NCBI GenBank assembly: GCA_964057225.1
Contig: OZ059899.1
Span: forward strand, 4,340,001 to 4,404,000
Reading direction: 5' to 3'
Origin: Auanema rhodensis
Lineage: Eukaryota; Nematoda; Chromadorea; Rhabditida; Rhabditidae
DNA length: 64,000 bases
Shown piece by piece: positions 30,680 to 40,499 of this stretch. Positions within the stretch are counted from its first letter, which is position 1. Each line of letters opens with the position of its first letter. Made by a program: the position numbers and the translations under genes. Under the pieces are notes generated by a model. The model was not told the origin of the DNA, ran no database searches, and worked only from the letters and a program-made list of their open reading frames with translations.

Positions 30680-30734
30680 TGGAGATATGGGGAATCGAAC
30701 CCCAGACTTCTCGCATGCAAAGCGAGCGCTCTAC
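30680..30734 (-). pseudogene. tRNA-Ala (TGC), 3' part of copy split by the Gypsy element
   Basis: Positions 18-72 of a consensus tRNA gene, including the B box and the anticodon arm. The 5' part (positions 1-21) is at 42806-42826, and positions 18-21 are present on both sides as the target duplication. The A box is cut off, so the gene is dead. Confidence 0.93.
30731..30734. repeat. Target-site duplication, left copy (CTAC)
   Basis: CTAC flanks the Gypsy element on both sides (also 42806-42809) and occurs once in an uninterrupted tRNA copy. A 4-bp duplication is typical of Ty3/Gypsy insertions in metazoa. Confidence 0.9.
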
Positions 30735-31100
30735 CGTTCCATTATGCTGCTACGTATATTGAACAGACCATTGTAGTCTGCTCAACTACGCGTATAGTAT
30801 TCCATAAGTGTAGCGGTCTGGAAACAGAGCATAAGGATTACATAAGATAAGGAAATATATAGGTTTATTATACACAATACAATATCATTACAATACAATA
30901 ACACAAGGATAAAGTAAACTACATTTACAAGACAAAGACTAATATATAAGATTAACTAAGTTAGATGCAAACCGTCCATGGGCTTGCAAAGGGGCGAACT
31001 CCCGAATAGGGGCATGAGGGAAGGCGGTGCCATTCCTCATTCCTCTAGTCGGTCTGGCTCTAACCCTGCAGTTACATATATAGAGTCTCCGAATGGAACG
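30735..31100 (-). repeat. Gypsy element 3' LTR (366 bp)
   Basis: Differs from the 5' LTR at two bases (GCTGC/GCTCC near 30748 and GGTCTGG/GGTATGG near 30818). The ends are the 9-bp inverted repeat CGTTCCATT...AATGGAACG instead of TG...CA. Confidence 0.93.
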
Positions 31101-31115
31101 TGCCCTTTTTCAAAG
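31101..31115 (-). promoter_or_regulatory. Polypurine tract next to 3' LTR
   Basis: On the minus strand GAAAAAGGGCA abuts the LTR, the expected place for the plus-strand primer of reverse transcription. Confidence 0.6.
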
Positions 31116-31801
31116 ATTGTCGCGACCTCGCGATATTTTAAACAAAAATTTGGGCTTATATGTAACTGAGTTTTAGAGTTCAATTGTTTTAGCTTCACAA
31201 TAACTATAGTATGATAGAGTTTTAGTTAGTATACAAACAAAATTACAATAATTTATAAGAAGGGTTCAATATAATATGAAGTGACGATGAATTAGAATAT
31301 TATTAATTTCATAAATTAATTATCTTAATATTCAAGCATTTCCTAATAGAGATTGTAGAATAAGGGGCTAGTAATGAATGGGAATATGTTATTATTTTGA
31401 CTAATGGTCTCAAGAAGTACTCATTTCTAAATTGAACCGAGATTATGATTTAATAATGTGTCTCCATATGTCTCCCAGAGTGAATCCTTGATTACTAATG
31501 GAGACTACCACTTAAGATGAAATTGTGGTTGATACGCCTACCAGTGTTTATCTCATCTTATTTGGAGAGGCACATGGAGCTCGGATGGTTGTCAAAATGT
31601 CCTCTAGTCCGCATAGGATTACGGTAACTTGGAACCATTAGTCATAACATCTCCTCGTTTAGAATTTGTCTTATTTTTCCTTTCTCAATCTCTATTAAAT
31701 GCTATTTTTATTTTGAATGTTATTTAGCATTAATTTTTTTTTTTTTCTAATTCATCGTTATTTTGTTACAATAATTTAAATAACGTAGCATTATCTTGTT
31801 G
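31116..31801 (-). other. Gypsy 3' non-coding region
   Basis: About 690 bp of AT-rich DNA between the end of pol and the polypurine tract. I see no convincing gene on either strand. Confidence 0.55.
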
Positions 31802-32875
31802 TTATTCTTCTTCATTCCTCGGAAGCCATATTTCGTCTTCATTTTCATCTTCTGGCTCTGTATCTATGCTATCCTTGTTGTTCCTGTTGATCACTTCTAT
31901 TATTTCGATGTCGCTATCTTCTTCTGCTTGACTTTCTCGAAACCTTGCGCGAGTGTTGTAAGAGATGTTTTGTGAAGCAGGAGAGAAGATTTTCAAGTTA
32001 TCTTTGTGGATATCTTGTAGTTTTCCTGATGAATTTCTGATTTGAACTTTTGATCCTTCTACGTTGATGACTTCGTATGGTCCATCATAGCTTTTCCGAA
32101 GCTTTTGGCCGATTTGGTGTGATTTTATAGTCGTCATCACCATGTCGCCCGGTTGAATGTCTCTATGGTGTGCTCTTTGCGTTCTATCTTTCTTCTTTTT
32201 CGCATTTTCTTGATTTTTAGCTATGCGGTTCTTTATTATTTCGTCTCTCTTGTCCATATCTGGTCTTCTTTGGAGTAATTCTTCAGAAATTTCTTGAATT
32301 TTGGTGATCGTTTCTGGTAATTCAGCGTCCATTGACATTCTGCATTCTTTACCGAATAATGCAATGTATGGCGCAATCCCTGTAGTCGCGTGCTGAATAT
32401 TGTTAATAGCAAAAGTGATTTTTGGTAATACAGTATCCCAGTCACTAAGGTCCTCTTTTAAGTAGTGGGTTAATCCTTCTTCGAGGGTTCTGTGAAGTCT
32501 TTCCACTTGTCCATTTGAGTTTTTTTGGTGTGGTAGTGTTGGTTCATGTTTGATTCCAAGTTTAGTACACATTTCTTCGAACTTTTTAGATACAAAGTTC
32601 GAACCTCTATCGGTGATCAAGCGATGGGGTGGTCCAAAAATGTAAACGAAATGTCTTAGAAATCGGTCAATTGTGATTTCCGTTGTTATTTGTGGTACAG
32701 CAATTGTTGTTGACCATTTTGTAAATGCGTCTTGCATGGTAATGACGTAGGTACAGTTTCTTTTTGAAGGGGGAAATGGTCCCATTACGTCCATGTGGAC
32801 TCGTTCAAATGGCTTGCTTGGTATCTCAAAATGACCTATTGGTTGTACCGTCATGGAATGTGGATCTTTGAGCAC
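31802..32875 (-). CDS. pol: Gypsy integrase catalytic core and C-terminus (frame-broken from pol)
   Basis: 357 codons in a different frame from the upstream polyprotein; the two frames overlap at 32826-32875. The first codon is GTG and is not a real start. DD35E triad: D29 in RVHMDVMGP, D89 in LITDRGSNF, E125 in NGQVERLHR, with 35 residues between the last two. The C-terminal domain has a GPY motif (265-267), as in many Gypsy integrases, followed by an acidic tail (about 315-357). The zinc finger of the same integrase ends the upstream frame. Programmed shifts occur at the gag-pol border in retroelements, not inside integrase, so this is probably a one-base indel or an assembly error. Confidence 0.88.
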   Translation of the reverse strand: MLKDPHSMTVQPIGHFEIPSKPFERVHMDVMGPFPPSKRNCTYVITMQDAFTKWSTTIAVPQITTEITIDRFLRHFVYIFGPPHRLITDRGSNFVSKKFEEMCTKLGIKHEPTLPHQKNSNGQVERLHRTLEEGLTHYLKEDLSDWDTVLPKITFAINNIQHATTGIAPYIALFGKECRMSMDAELPETITKIQEISEELLQRRPDMDKRDEIIKNRIAKNQENAKKKKDRTQRAHHRDIQPGDMVMTTIKSHQIGQKLRKSYDGPYEVINVEGSKVQIRNSSGKLQDIHKDNLKIFSPASQNISYNTRARFRESQAEEDSDIEIIEVINRNNKDSIDTEPEDENEDEIWLPRNEEE

Positions 32876-35800
32876 ATTTAATGCAGTTCTTGATAAATAT
32901 AGTAATGTCGTTCTGCATATTTGTCCAATAGAATCTTCTTAGAATTGCTTCTTTTGTTTTAATAATTCCTTGATGTGCTGCAATTGTAGGATCCTCATGA
33001 AAAACTTTGATTATTTCCTCAATTATGGGGTGTTCTTGTGGTATTACGATAGCGGGTTGTGGCTTTTTGTCTGTTGGTTTTGTATAGAGCAAGTCATTTA
33101 TGACACAATATCTGTCATTAGCTGTCATGTTCTTTTGTGCTCTATATTCAATCTCCGCTATCGTCCGTTTAATCCAAGGGGTGTTTAGTTGAATTTCCTT
33201 TATTGTTGGTGTATTTATGGCGTTAATGTGAATTTCTTCTATTTTCTTCTTCTTTGTTTCCGGCTTAGCATCGTTAGCTTCTTCACCTATATATCGAGAT
33301 AGAGCATCGCATACTTTATTTAATTGGCCTGCGCGATATTTTATTTCAATATCATATTCTTGGATGACCAGCTGGAACTTCGCAAGACGACCAAATAAGT
33401 CTCTGCGTGTCATTAAGCTGGTAAGGGGTCGATGGTCCGTAATACATATAGTATGAGTTCCAAGAATGTATGTACGGAATTGATTTAATGCATATACAAG
33501 GCCTAATGCTTCTATCTCGATTGGTGCGTAGTTACGTTCGGCTTTAACTAGTTTTCTGCTTGCAAATGCGATAGGGTGTAGATTTTTCAGAGGTTGTTTT
33601 GGATCTTCCGGTTGTAATAATACAGCACCTATGGCGATGTTACTACCGTCGCTTTCAACTATAAACAAGCGGTCCGATTTAGGTGGGCTTAAAACGGGTG
33701 CCTGTATTAAACTTCTTTTAAGGAGGTCTAAAGCTTCTTTATGTTTGTTTTCCCATTTGAATTCAGTATCTGCCTTTGTCAGATCGTATAAAGGGCTTGC
33801 GATACGTGCAAAATCTTTCATGAATTTGCGAAAGAATCCAACCATTCCCAAGAATGCTCGTACACCTGTTGCATTCTTTGGTGCCGGATAATCTTGTATG
33901 GCGGCGACTTTTTGAGGGTCAGGTTTTATACCTTGACGTCCTACAATAAGTCCTAGAAATTTCACTTCTGGTTGAGCAAAAGCGCATTTCTTAAGCTTTA
34001 TCTTCATTCCCAATTCTTCTACTGCTTGCAGTAAATCATCGATATCTTTGAGATGTTGTTCTCTTGTATCAGATATAACTAATAGATCGTCCAAATAAAC
34101 AAATAGTTTACAAGAACATTTACTTTGCAAATACCTTACTGCTGTTTGAAAGGTATGAGGGGCTCCACAAAGGCCCATCGGCATCCGTTTGTACTGGTAT
34201 GTGCCGGATGTGGTCGTAAATGCTGTTAGTGGTCGATCTGATTTTCTCAAGGATATTTGAAAAAATCCTGACACTAAATCGAAGTTTGAGAAAAATTGGG
34301 CGCCTGCTGCCAAATCAACTATGTCAGAAATGCTTGGAATGACATAAGTTTGCTTGCGTGTGACATTATTTAAAGCTCGAAAATCTGTCACAAACCTATA
34401 CGTGTCATCTTTCTTCTTAACTAGTACTACAGGGCTATTAAATAGAGATGTAGAAGGCTCTATTATGCCTTGCTCAAGCATTTCTTTGACTTGTTTTTCA
34501 ATTTCTTCCTGTTTTCCTAAGGGAATACGTGTTATTCTCGGCTTTGGCATATCCATATCTGTTCTCAATGGTATGGTATGCTCTATAGGACCTTTAAATA
34601 AGCCTATTTTCCTGTCCTCGTTAAGAAATGCCTCACGATGGCTTTCAATTATTTTTGTAAGCTCATGTTTTTCTTCTTTCGTGAGATCAGCATTCTCTAG
34701 ATCAAGATCTTTTATGAAGTCTCTTGGAAAATATGGTAGTTTACTCTCCCAATCGGCTTCTGGCGGAACATATGGTAGAATTGGCTTATGCTTAAAGGGT
34801 TCACAAGCCGGAATTTCTCCAATTATTGCCTGTCCGATGACTGAATTAGCTTCCATAGCTATTGTTCCATCGGTATCGTTACGGAACATAACATATACTC
34901 CACTGGTATCACGAAACGCAGTTGGATATAATGATTTTAATGCGCTTCCACTATCCCCTAAGACAACCACTTCGTTAGATTCTAGTGGTTTATCTGTCTT
35001 TATTGGGATAGGTGCCTCTTCATCAGGCTTTAATGTTTTTGTTCTTAAATTAATGATATTCACAGTTATCTCCGTATGCTTAATAGATTCGTTTCCTATT
35101 AATGGGATGGCATTGTTTCCAATCTCCAACCTCTTCTTGGATGGTTTAAGGCTGACGTCGATGTTTTCGCTGTCAAGCGCTTTCATGAAATCTAGTCCAA
35201 TTAAAGCGGGAGCAGGACAGTCATGATCGTTTGAGACCAAAAAGGTATGTTCGATCTCGTAGCCGGCAATTTCAATTACAAGATTTATCTTTCCATAAAA
35301 TGTGAAAGTGGACTTGTTGGCTGCCATCGCTACTAAATGTCTCTTCTTGACATTTTCGGTCATGTTCAGATATTTGAGGGTGGAGAGCCTAACATATGAC
35401 ACTGATGAGCCTGAATCCCATAAAGCTAAAATCAGTTTATCTTCAACTGATATATATATTAATGGTAACTTTGTTTCCGCTGATGCAATAGAAGCAACAA
35501 ATGGTATTGCGATTGGAATAAATGTTACTAACGCAGGATAGTATTGCTTCATGATGTTATCTGGCATCTGTTGGTCTGGGCGGCTTACAAGTTCCAATGT
35601 TTCTTCATAGCCTGGGGGCTCATTATCTATTTCATGGACATGCATTACGGTTAGTGGAGTGGCTCTGAAGAACCAAAATTTAGCAACAACGAAAAGAATT
35701 ATTAATACTGCGGCAATCGTGACTATTGATCCTATAAAGATGAGTGTTCTCTCAATTGAACCTATTAGAAATTGTTTTACGCTAGTCCAGGCGGAAGTTG

Positions 35801-38800
35801 TGAACTCAGCTGCTTTAGAGATATAGTCACTGCCCTTTTTCAAAAGATTAAAGGCTGACGTAATCTTTGGATCGTTGTGAATAGTATGTAAAACATGGTT
35901 CTGTCGTATGGATGCTAAACTTGCTCCATATGCAATAGCTGTTGACATTGAGTAAACTCTCAATGATAAATTGGTGTATAAGTTAGCGCCTGTGAACTTT
36001 AAAGGTGTTAATTGGTGGTATTGCGCTTTATCAAAGAGTGATATTGGTTTTACTTCAACCGATCCATTTATATTTATCCATTCTCCATTTTGATAGTACA
36101 CATCTGTTGGTACATGTTCGCAATCTATCTCTTTTCCATGTGTTAATAAGTCTCTTGATCCTGGAGCAGCAAAATATAATCTCTCATCTTCTGTTATTAC
36201 TGGTGTTTCCAAATAGCATGTATCATTGATCTTATGATTATGATAAACAGCTTTAGGTTGAAGAGGTAAGCATATATGAACATGAACTATATCGCTGCCT
36301 ACGAAACGGGCTGCAATATCCTCTCTTCCTAAAATAGTCCTCATTGCTACTGTGGGTTCTATGTGTAAAATAGAACGCCATAGCTCGAGGTATCTATTTT
36401 GAATCTCACATATGGATTCATAAGATTCCATAAAATGTTTCTGTAGCTCTTCTTGTATGAGTGTTGTTGTATATTGTAGATGATCTTGAGCTATTCTGCG
36501 AGATACGTTGAGGTTGAATTGTATTTCGTTGTTCATTTTTGACGCTGTATACGTTGCCTGAGCCTGAATTTCTCTGGTTTCTACGGGTGGAGATGATGTT
36601 CTTTGTTTCCTTAAGGTTCGTGACGCCGTGTCAGTGACTGTTGCTAATGTTGTTGGCGAGAGAGTCGTAGTTATCACGGCTGTTGTCGTGTCAACTATGG
36701 TTGTCGTCGGAATCCGAGTCGTATAGCTTATAGTTGTCTCCTGAACTAGTGAAGCGGGTTTGTCCGTTGTTGTCGTTAATGACAGTCTTCTAGTCAGATA
36801 AGGCGGTGTTTCAATATCCTCTAACAGTGGTAAAAATGTTTTTATAAGTAGCTGGCGTGTATCCGCGCTTGGGGTTTGAATGCGAGGGTGGGGGCCCATC
36901 GATATACCGTAGTTAGAATCTTTATCTCGATATAGTTTGTTGGTATCTGGCACATTGATTGTTAATTGTCGGAACTTTTCATCATCTACGGCTGCTGCTG
37001 TTTTATTTGGCCTTATTACTCGCAATGTCATCAAGTTATGGTATAAGTAAAGTGTATTTCTAAGTACTATACGCTCATCAGCATTGTCAGTTGTTAAAGT
37101 TGGTCGGATAGGCGGCATGTTCACAAAGGATTTTAAAACCTCTTGCCTTGATGGTACCGACAGATTGTTTTCAAATATTACCGGTGTATAAGCTAGCTCC
37201 ATCGCTATGCTTTCGGCTCTTTCGCGGTAGGATCCGTCCTTTTCTAGTAGTTTTTCGTCAAATTCGTGTGCTGTTAATCTGTCACCTATCTGTTCTAATA
37301 ATTGTTGTGAGGTTAAATACCGTATAGCGCCGCGAGTGGTTGCTGCCAGTTCCTTTTGCGCAAGAAAATAAAGTATTGCTTCCTCAGGGTCGTGTATTTC
37401 GTATGTTTGAAGGAAACGTTGTATGGATTTATCAGATACGGGACTTCTTAAGAAGAAATAAAACTTCTCGGGATGTGCTGAAACCCAATCAATAATTGAA
37501 TATGAAGGGTTGACAGCTCGTCTGGCCTTTATAAGCGGTATTATCTGATAAATACCAGGATTACTCATCACCGGTCGTAAGAAAGGATAAGGACAAATAT
37601 TTAATATTAAAGTTTCAAAATCTTCCTGTTTTTGTATCCACTCCTTGTTTAATTCAACCGTGCATTCCGCAATTGCTCTTTTATCTCTTTTCGCCGGAAG
37701 TTTCTTATATTCTCTCTCTATTAAAACATGGATATTGGTGTCATTTGGGTACTGTGGTAAGAGAATGTAATTGCCAGTTGTGGTGTGGAAGATTGGCTGT
37801 TTAAAACAAGAAGATATTTGCTTCGGTATCTCTTTTTGATCGATTACAAGGGCTGATTGAGTGGTTGGTAACAGAATAATGCCGTCTCCAATTATCACAT
37901 CATATTCACTCATGTCGATATAGTTGCATCGATATTCATAAGGCTGTTTCTCCCATATGATGATTGAGGTATCTGATGCACATTCTCCATGATGCGCTAA
38001 GCATCCTTCAGTATTTAGTATTAAATTGGAGATTATAGTTTCATCTGGCATCCGTGTCATAACCCCTCTTTCGATAACCAATCTGGCTTTCTCTTCACAT
38101 AGTTCATTATTAAAAGATCGGCCTGGCGAGAAGGAAGGCTCGTCAGTTGCATATGTTATGCTGTCGATCTTCTTTAATTCACTCCAATTCCATCTTCTAT
38201 CTCTCACTGCCAGTCTGCATTCTGCAGCTGGTATCTTTTCAATTCTCGCTATCGTTGTATTGGTATCTCTAAGGAACAAAAGGTCTCTGATACACATTTT
38301 ATGAATTTCTTTGGAGCATCTCCATGCATCCCATTCATGTGCCGTTTGATTCCTTGTATAAAGATGAACTTTTGTTCGTAAGATATGCTTTATTGGTGGT
38401 AATAAGCATTTTCGGAGAGATGGGGGACGGAGAAGGGCTCCTCCAGTAGCTTTAGTACATAGCTGGTATGCTTCAGCTGTTGTAACCAGTGATAAGATTA
38501 CTGATAAAGCTACGGCTAAAGTCAAAGGAGATATCAGAGTCAAATTATTGACTCTTGAGCCTCTACCTCTGCCTCTATTGTTGTTATTTCCCCTAAAGGT
38601 ACTGTTATTTCTCTGTCTATTATTGCTCATTTCTTGATTTTGTGATGCATTATGGCTTCTTTGATACCCATTTTGATTTTGATTCTGATAATTTCGACCG
38701 CGGTCACCAAAATTGCAGTTCCTAGCAAATGGGTTTTGGAAATTCCAGCCTTTTTGATTTTTTGAAAATTTATGATAATTTTGATTGTTTTGAAAGTTTG

Positions 38801-40499
38801 GATGATAATTGTTATAATTATTATAATTTTGATAATTTTTATTATTAAAAGATTGATAACCTCTTGCCATACCTCTCCCACCATTGTTTCTGCGCGGGGG
38901 GAAAGTTCTTTCAATTGCGTTAACCAATAGCGCCTGAGGGTCTGCTACTTGGTTTGCAATTGATTCCTCCCAGCGAGCACTATCAACAGCCTCAGCAAAA
39001 GTTTTGGGTTTTGCTCGAATTACCCCTGGGCGTATCGTATTTTTCAAGCCTCTCAAAAATGTGGACCTCAGAATGTGATCTTTATGAGTATCACTATTAG
39101 AGAAAGCATTTAAGCTGAGGTTTCTTAACGTTTGTGCAAAACCATCAATTGATAAATCGCCTTGAGTGCTGTTTTGAAGTGTGATAAGGGCAGGGTCTTG
39201 ATTGTATTCGGGACACAGCTTGGATGTTAACTCTTCTATTAGGGTAACCCAAGGTCCAGCTGTTCTGACCTTGTCAGGTAGCTCTAAATAAGCTTCCTCT
39301 GCTCTATCATTTTTCAATAGTAATGGTAAAATAGTTAGTCTTTCGGGCATCACTAAGCCTAAGGCGTTAGAAAAGGTGTTAAACTTTGCCACGAAATCTC
39401 TAAAGTTACGACTTCCGTCGTATATGGGGCAATAAGGTGAGCTTAATGCGTGCGCAATGGTAGATTTACCAGCTCCCGGAAGACGTGGTGTCTCCGTCAT
39501 GGTTGGTATATCCTCAAGGTATGTGCGAGATGACGTAATCCCTTTACTGCCTGAGCTTCTCGCCGTTAAGTTCTTACCTCCCTTTTTCGAGTTACCAGAT
39601 GTTGGATAACTAATGGTAGGGGCGGCTGAGGAGAACCGCTTCCCTGGGAGTTTGATAACTCGACTCGTTGCCTGAGGCGTCAAATGTATTGAAACGCTTG
39701 AGCTGGGTATAGCGCTATCTGACTTATTAAGGGTTGGGTTGGAGGATACGTGAAGAGAGTTATCAACTTGTTCTGTTGTTACCTCCCCTGGAGACAAATT
39801 CAAAACTTTTATTAAGCGAGCTGTTAAAGATTTCTTACTTTTGAACTTATCAGTAGTTAGTGATAAGGGCAAAACTTCGGTAATTTCCTGATTTGGTTCT
39901 ACGGGATTATTAGAGGTTGAGCGCCTACGCGGTGTATTAGTTTTTCTTTTATTAATCTTTTTAGAATCAAGCTTTTTCGAATCAAGCTTATCAGTGATAA
40001 CTGATAAGGGTGATTTGCGAATAGTGAGAGATGAGGTTTTATTAAGTTGTGAGTTTTCTATCGGAGTGGAAAATGCCTGCGGTGTTAGAGTTAGTTCAAA
40101 AGAAGATGCAAGATCGTTATCAGTATTAACTGATAAAGTTGATAAGTTTAGGTGGGGGGTGGCTGGTGAAGTATTAGAGGTTATTTGTTTTGGTTTTTGA
40201 ATTTTTTGAATCTTTTTATTACTTTTAAAAGAGTGTACCTTTGGAGTTGAAGCTGAAGTTTGAATATTGTAGTCCTGAATATAGAAATCAGGGTCCTCCT
40301 CGGTGTTGTCCGGAGGTGAATACGTGCCTTCTCGAGGAATGAAGGTTTTCTCGACTTTGGGTTTTACCTCTTGTTCAGGCTCTTCAATCTGAACACTGAG
40401 GAGTCGAGTGCGGCTTCTGGTTCGACTGGCGACTGCGATGTCGTCACTGGACTTAGAAGGGTATAGAGCAGGGACGGCCGAAGAGTATCTTCGTGCCAC
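32826..40499 (-). CDS. Gypsy Gag-glycoprotein-protease-RT-RNase H polyprotein
   Basis: 2,557 codons without a stop. Residues 1-330: Ser/Thr/Lys-rich leader. 350-535: capsid-like Gag. 535-650: Asn/Gly/Arg-rich nucleocapsid without CCHC knuckles. 653-677: internal signal sequence ending AEA. 678-1584: Cys-rich ectodomain with furin-type R938-D-K-R941, a Thr-rich mucin-like stretch (1240-1290) and R1297-K-Q-R. A segment from C1364 to C1410 has spacing like the herpesvirus gB family of class III fusogens. 1585-1611: membrane anchor. 1628-1631: PPGY late-domain-like motif. 1655-1675: second hydrophobic segment. Protease D1695-S-G and ALIGLD (1765). RT D2074 and YLDD (2135-2138). RNase H D2284, E2328, D2355. 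Integrase zinc finger H2501, H2509, C2539, C2542; the frame is lost soon after. Env-like sequence between Gag and protease is unusual; Env normally follows pol. The fold assignment of the ectodomain is inference. Confidence 0.88.
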   Translation of the reverse strand: MARRYSSAVPALYPSKSSDDIAVASRTRSRTRLLSVQIEEPEQEVKPKVEKTFIPREGTYSPPDNTEEDPDFYIQDYNIQTSASTPKVHSFKSNKKIQKIQKPKQITSNTSPATPHLNLSTLSVNTDNDLASSFELTLTPQAFSTPIENSQLNKTSSLTIRKSPLSVITDKLDSKKLDSKKINKRKTNTPRRRSTSNNPVEPNQEITEVLPLSLTTDKFKSKKSLTARLIKVLNLSPGEVTTEQVDNSLHVSSNPTLNKSDSAIPSSSVSIHLTPQATSRVIKLPGKRFSSAAPTISYPTSGNSKKGGKNLTARSSGSKGITSSRTYLEDIPTMTETPRLPGAGKSTIAHALSSPYCPIYDGSRNFRDFVAKFNTFSNALGLVMPERLTILPLLLKNDRAEEAYLELPDKVRTAGPWVTLIEELTSKLCPEYNQDPALITLQNSTQGDLSIDGFAQTLRNLSLNAFSNSDTHKDHILRSTFLRGLKNTIRPGVIRAKPKTFAEAVDSARWEESIANQVADPQALLVNAIERTFPPRRNNGGRGMARGYQSFNNKNYQNYNNYNNYHPNFQNNQNYHKFSKNQKGWNFQNPFARNCNFGDRGRNYQNQNQNGYQRSHNASQNQEMSNNRQRNNSTFRGNNNNRGRGRGSRVNNLTLISPLTLAVALSVILSLVTTAEAYQLCTKATGGALLRPPSLRKCLLPPIKHILRTKVHLYTRNQTAHEWDAWRCSKEIHKMCIRDLLFLRDTNTTIARIEKIPAAECRLAVRDRRWNWSELKKIDSITYATDEPSFSPGRSFNNELCEEKARLVIERGVMTRMPDETIISNLILNTEGCLAHHGECASDTSIIIWEKQPYEYRCNYIDMSEYDVIIGDGIILLPTTQSALVIDQKEIPKQISSCFKQPIFHTTTGNYILLPQYPNDTNIHVLIEREYKKLPAKRDKRAIAECTVELNKEWIQKQEDFETLILNICPYPFLRPVMSNPGIYQIIPLIKARRAVNPSYSIIDWVSAHPEKFYFFLRSPVSDKSIQRFLQTYEIHDPEEAILYFLAQKELAATTRGAIRYLTSQQLLEQIGDRLTAHEFDEKLLEKDGSYRERAESIAMELAYTPVIFENNLSVPSRQEVLKSFVNMPPIRPTLTTDNADERIVLRNTLYLYHNLMTLRVIRPNKTAAAVDDEKFRQLTINVPDTNKLYRDKDSNYGISMGPHPRIQTPSADTRQLLIKTFLPLLEDIETPPYLTRRLSLTTTTDKPASLVQETTISYTTRIPTTTIVDTTTAVITTTLSPTTLATVTDTASRTLRKQRTSSPPVETREIQAQATYTASKMNNEIQFNLNVSRRIAQDHLQYTTTLIQEELQKHFMESYESICEIQNRYLELWRSILHIEPTVAMRTILGREDIAARFVGSDIVHVHICLPLQPKAVYHNHKINDTCYLETPVITEDERLYFAAPGSRDLLTHGKEIDCEHVPTDVYYQNGEWININGSVEVKPISLFDKAQYHQLTPLKFTGANLYTNLSLRVYSMSTAIAYGASLASIRQNHVLHTIHNDPKITSAFNLLKKGSDYISKAAEFTTSAWTSVKQFLIGSIERTLIFIGSIVTIAAVLIILFVVAKFWFFRATPLTVMHVHEIDNEPPGYEETLELVSRPDQQMPDNIMKQYYPALVTFIPIAIPFVASIASAETKLPLIYISVEDKLILALWDSGSSVSYVRLSTLKYLNMTENVKKRHLVAMAANKSTFTFYGKINLVIEIAGYEIEHTFLVSNDHDCPAPALIGLDFMKALDSENIDVSLKPSKKRLEIGNNAIPLIGNESIKHTEITVNIINLRTKTLKPDEEAPIPIKTDKPLESNEVVVLGDSGSALKSLYPTAFRDTSGVYVMFRNDTDGTIAMEANSVIGQAIIGEIPACEPFKHKPILPYVPPEADWESKLPYFPRDFIKDLDLENADLTKEEKHELTKIIESHREAFLNEDRKIGLFKGPIEHTIPLRTDMDMPKPRITRIPLGKQEEIEKQVKEMLEQGIIEPSTSLFNSPVVLVKKKDDTYRFVTDFRALNNVTRKQTYVIPSISDIVDLAAGAQFFSNFDLVSGFFQISLRKSDRPLTAFTTTSGTYQYKRMPMGLCGAPHTFQTAVRYLQSKCSCKLFVYLDDLLVISDTREQHLKDIDDLLQAVEELGMKIKLKKCAFAQPEVKFLGLIVGRQGIKPDPQKVAAIQDYPAPKNATGVRAFLGMVGFFRKFMKDFARIASPLYDLTKADTEFKWENKHKEALDLLKRSLIQAPVLSPPKSDRLFIVESDGSNIAIGAVLLQPEDPKQPLKNLHPIAFASRKLVKAERNYAPIEIEALGLVYALNQFRTYILGTHTICITDHRPLTSLMTRRDLFGRLAKFQLVIQEYDIEIKYRAGQLNKVCDALSRYIGEEANDAKPETKKKKIEEIHINAINTPTIKEIQLNTPWIKRTIAEIEYRAQKNMTANDRYCVINDLLYTKPTDKKPQPAIVIPQEHPIIEEIIKVFHEDPTIAAHQGIIKTKEAILRRFYWTNMQNDITIFIKNCIKCAQRSTFHDGTTNRSF

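Larger units (their letters stand above)
21140..30734 (-). repeat. tRNA-Ala tandem array 2 (38 complete copies plus one split copy)
   Basis: Same unit and orientation as array 1, resuming in mid-spacer right after the BEL 3' LTR. The spacer point where it resumes is close to where array 1 stops, so the two were one array before the interruption. Characteristic variants here are G45A with G25T and the C28T copies. The block ends inside a tRNA gene at the Gypsy insertion. Confidence 0.96.

Noticed and set aside
30978..31169. Plus-strand ORF in the Gypsy LTR, repeated at 42683
   Set aside because: It lies within the LTR direct repeats, and the two versions differ after the LTR end. No recognisable protein.
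32826..32875. Programmed ribosomal frameshift in the Gypsy element
   Set aside because: The break is inside integrase, not at a gag-pol border, and I see no classic slippery heptamer. A private indel is simpler.
34354..35226. 290-codon plus-strand ORF opposite the Gypsy RT region
   Set aside because: Antisense to a long conserved coding frame, with no start context or family likeness. Best explained as a shadow of the pol frame.
38627..38914. Ile/Lys-rich 95-codon ORF in the Gypsy gag region
   Set aside because: It is the alternative frame of the Asn/Gly/Arg-rich nucleocapsid repeats.
39459..39479. PGAGKST in Gypsy Gag (residues 341-347), resembling an NTP-binding P-loop
   Set aside because: The first Gly of the G-x4-GK-S/T pattern is missing and there is no other ATPase motif.
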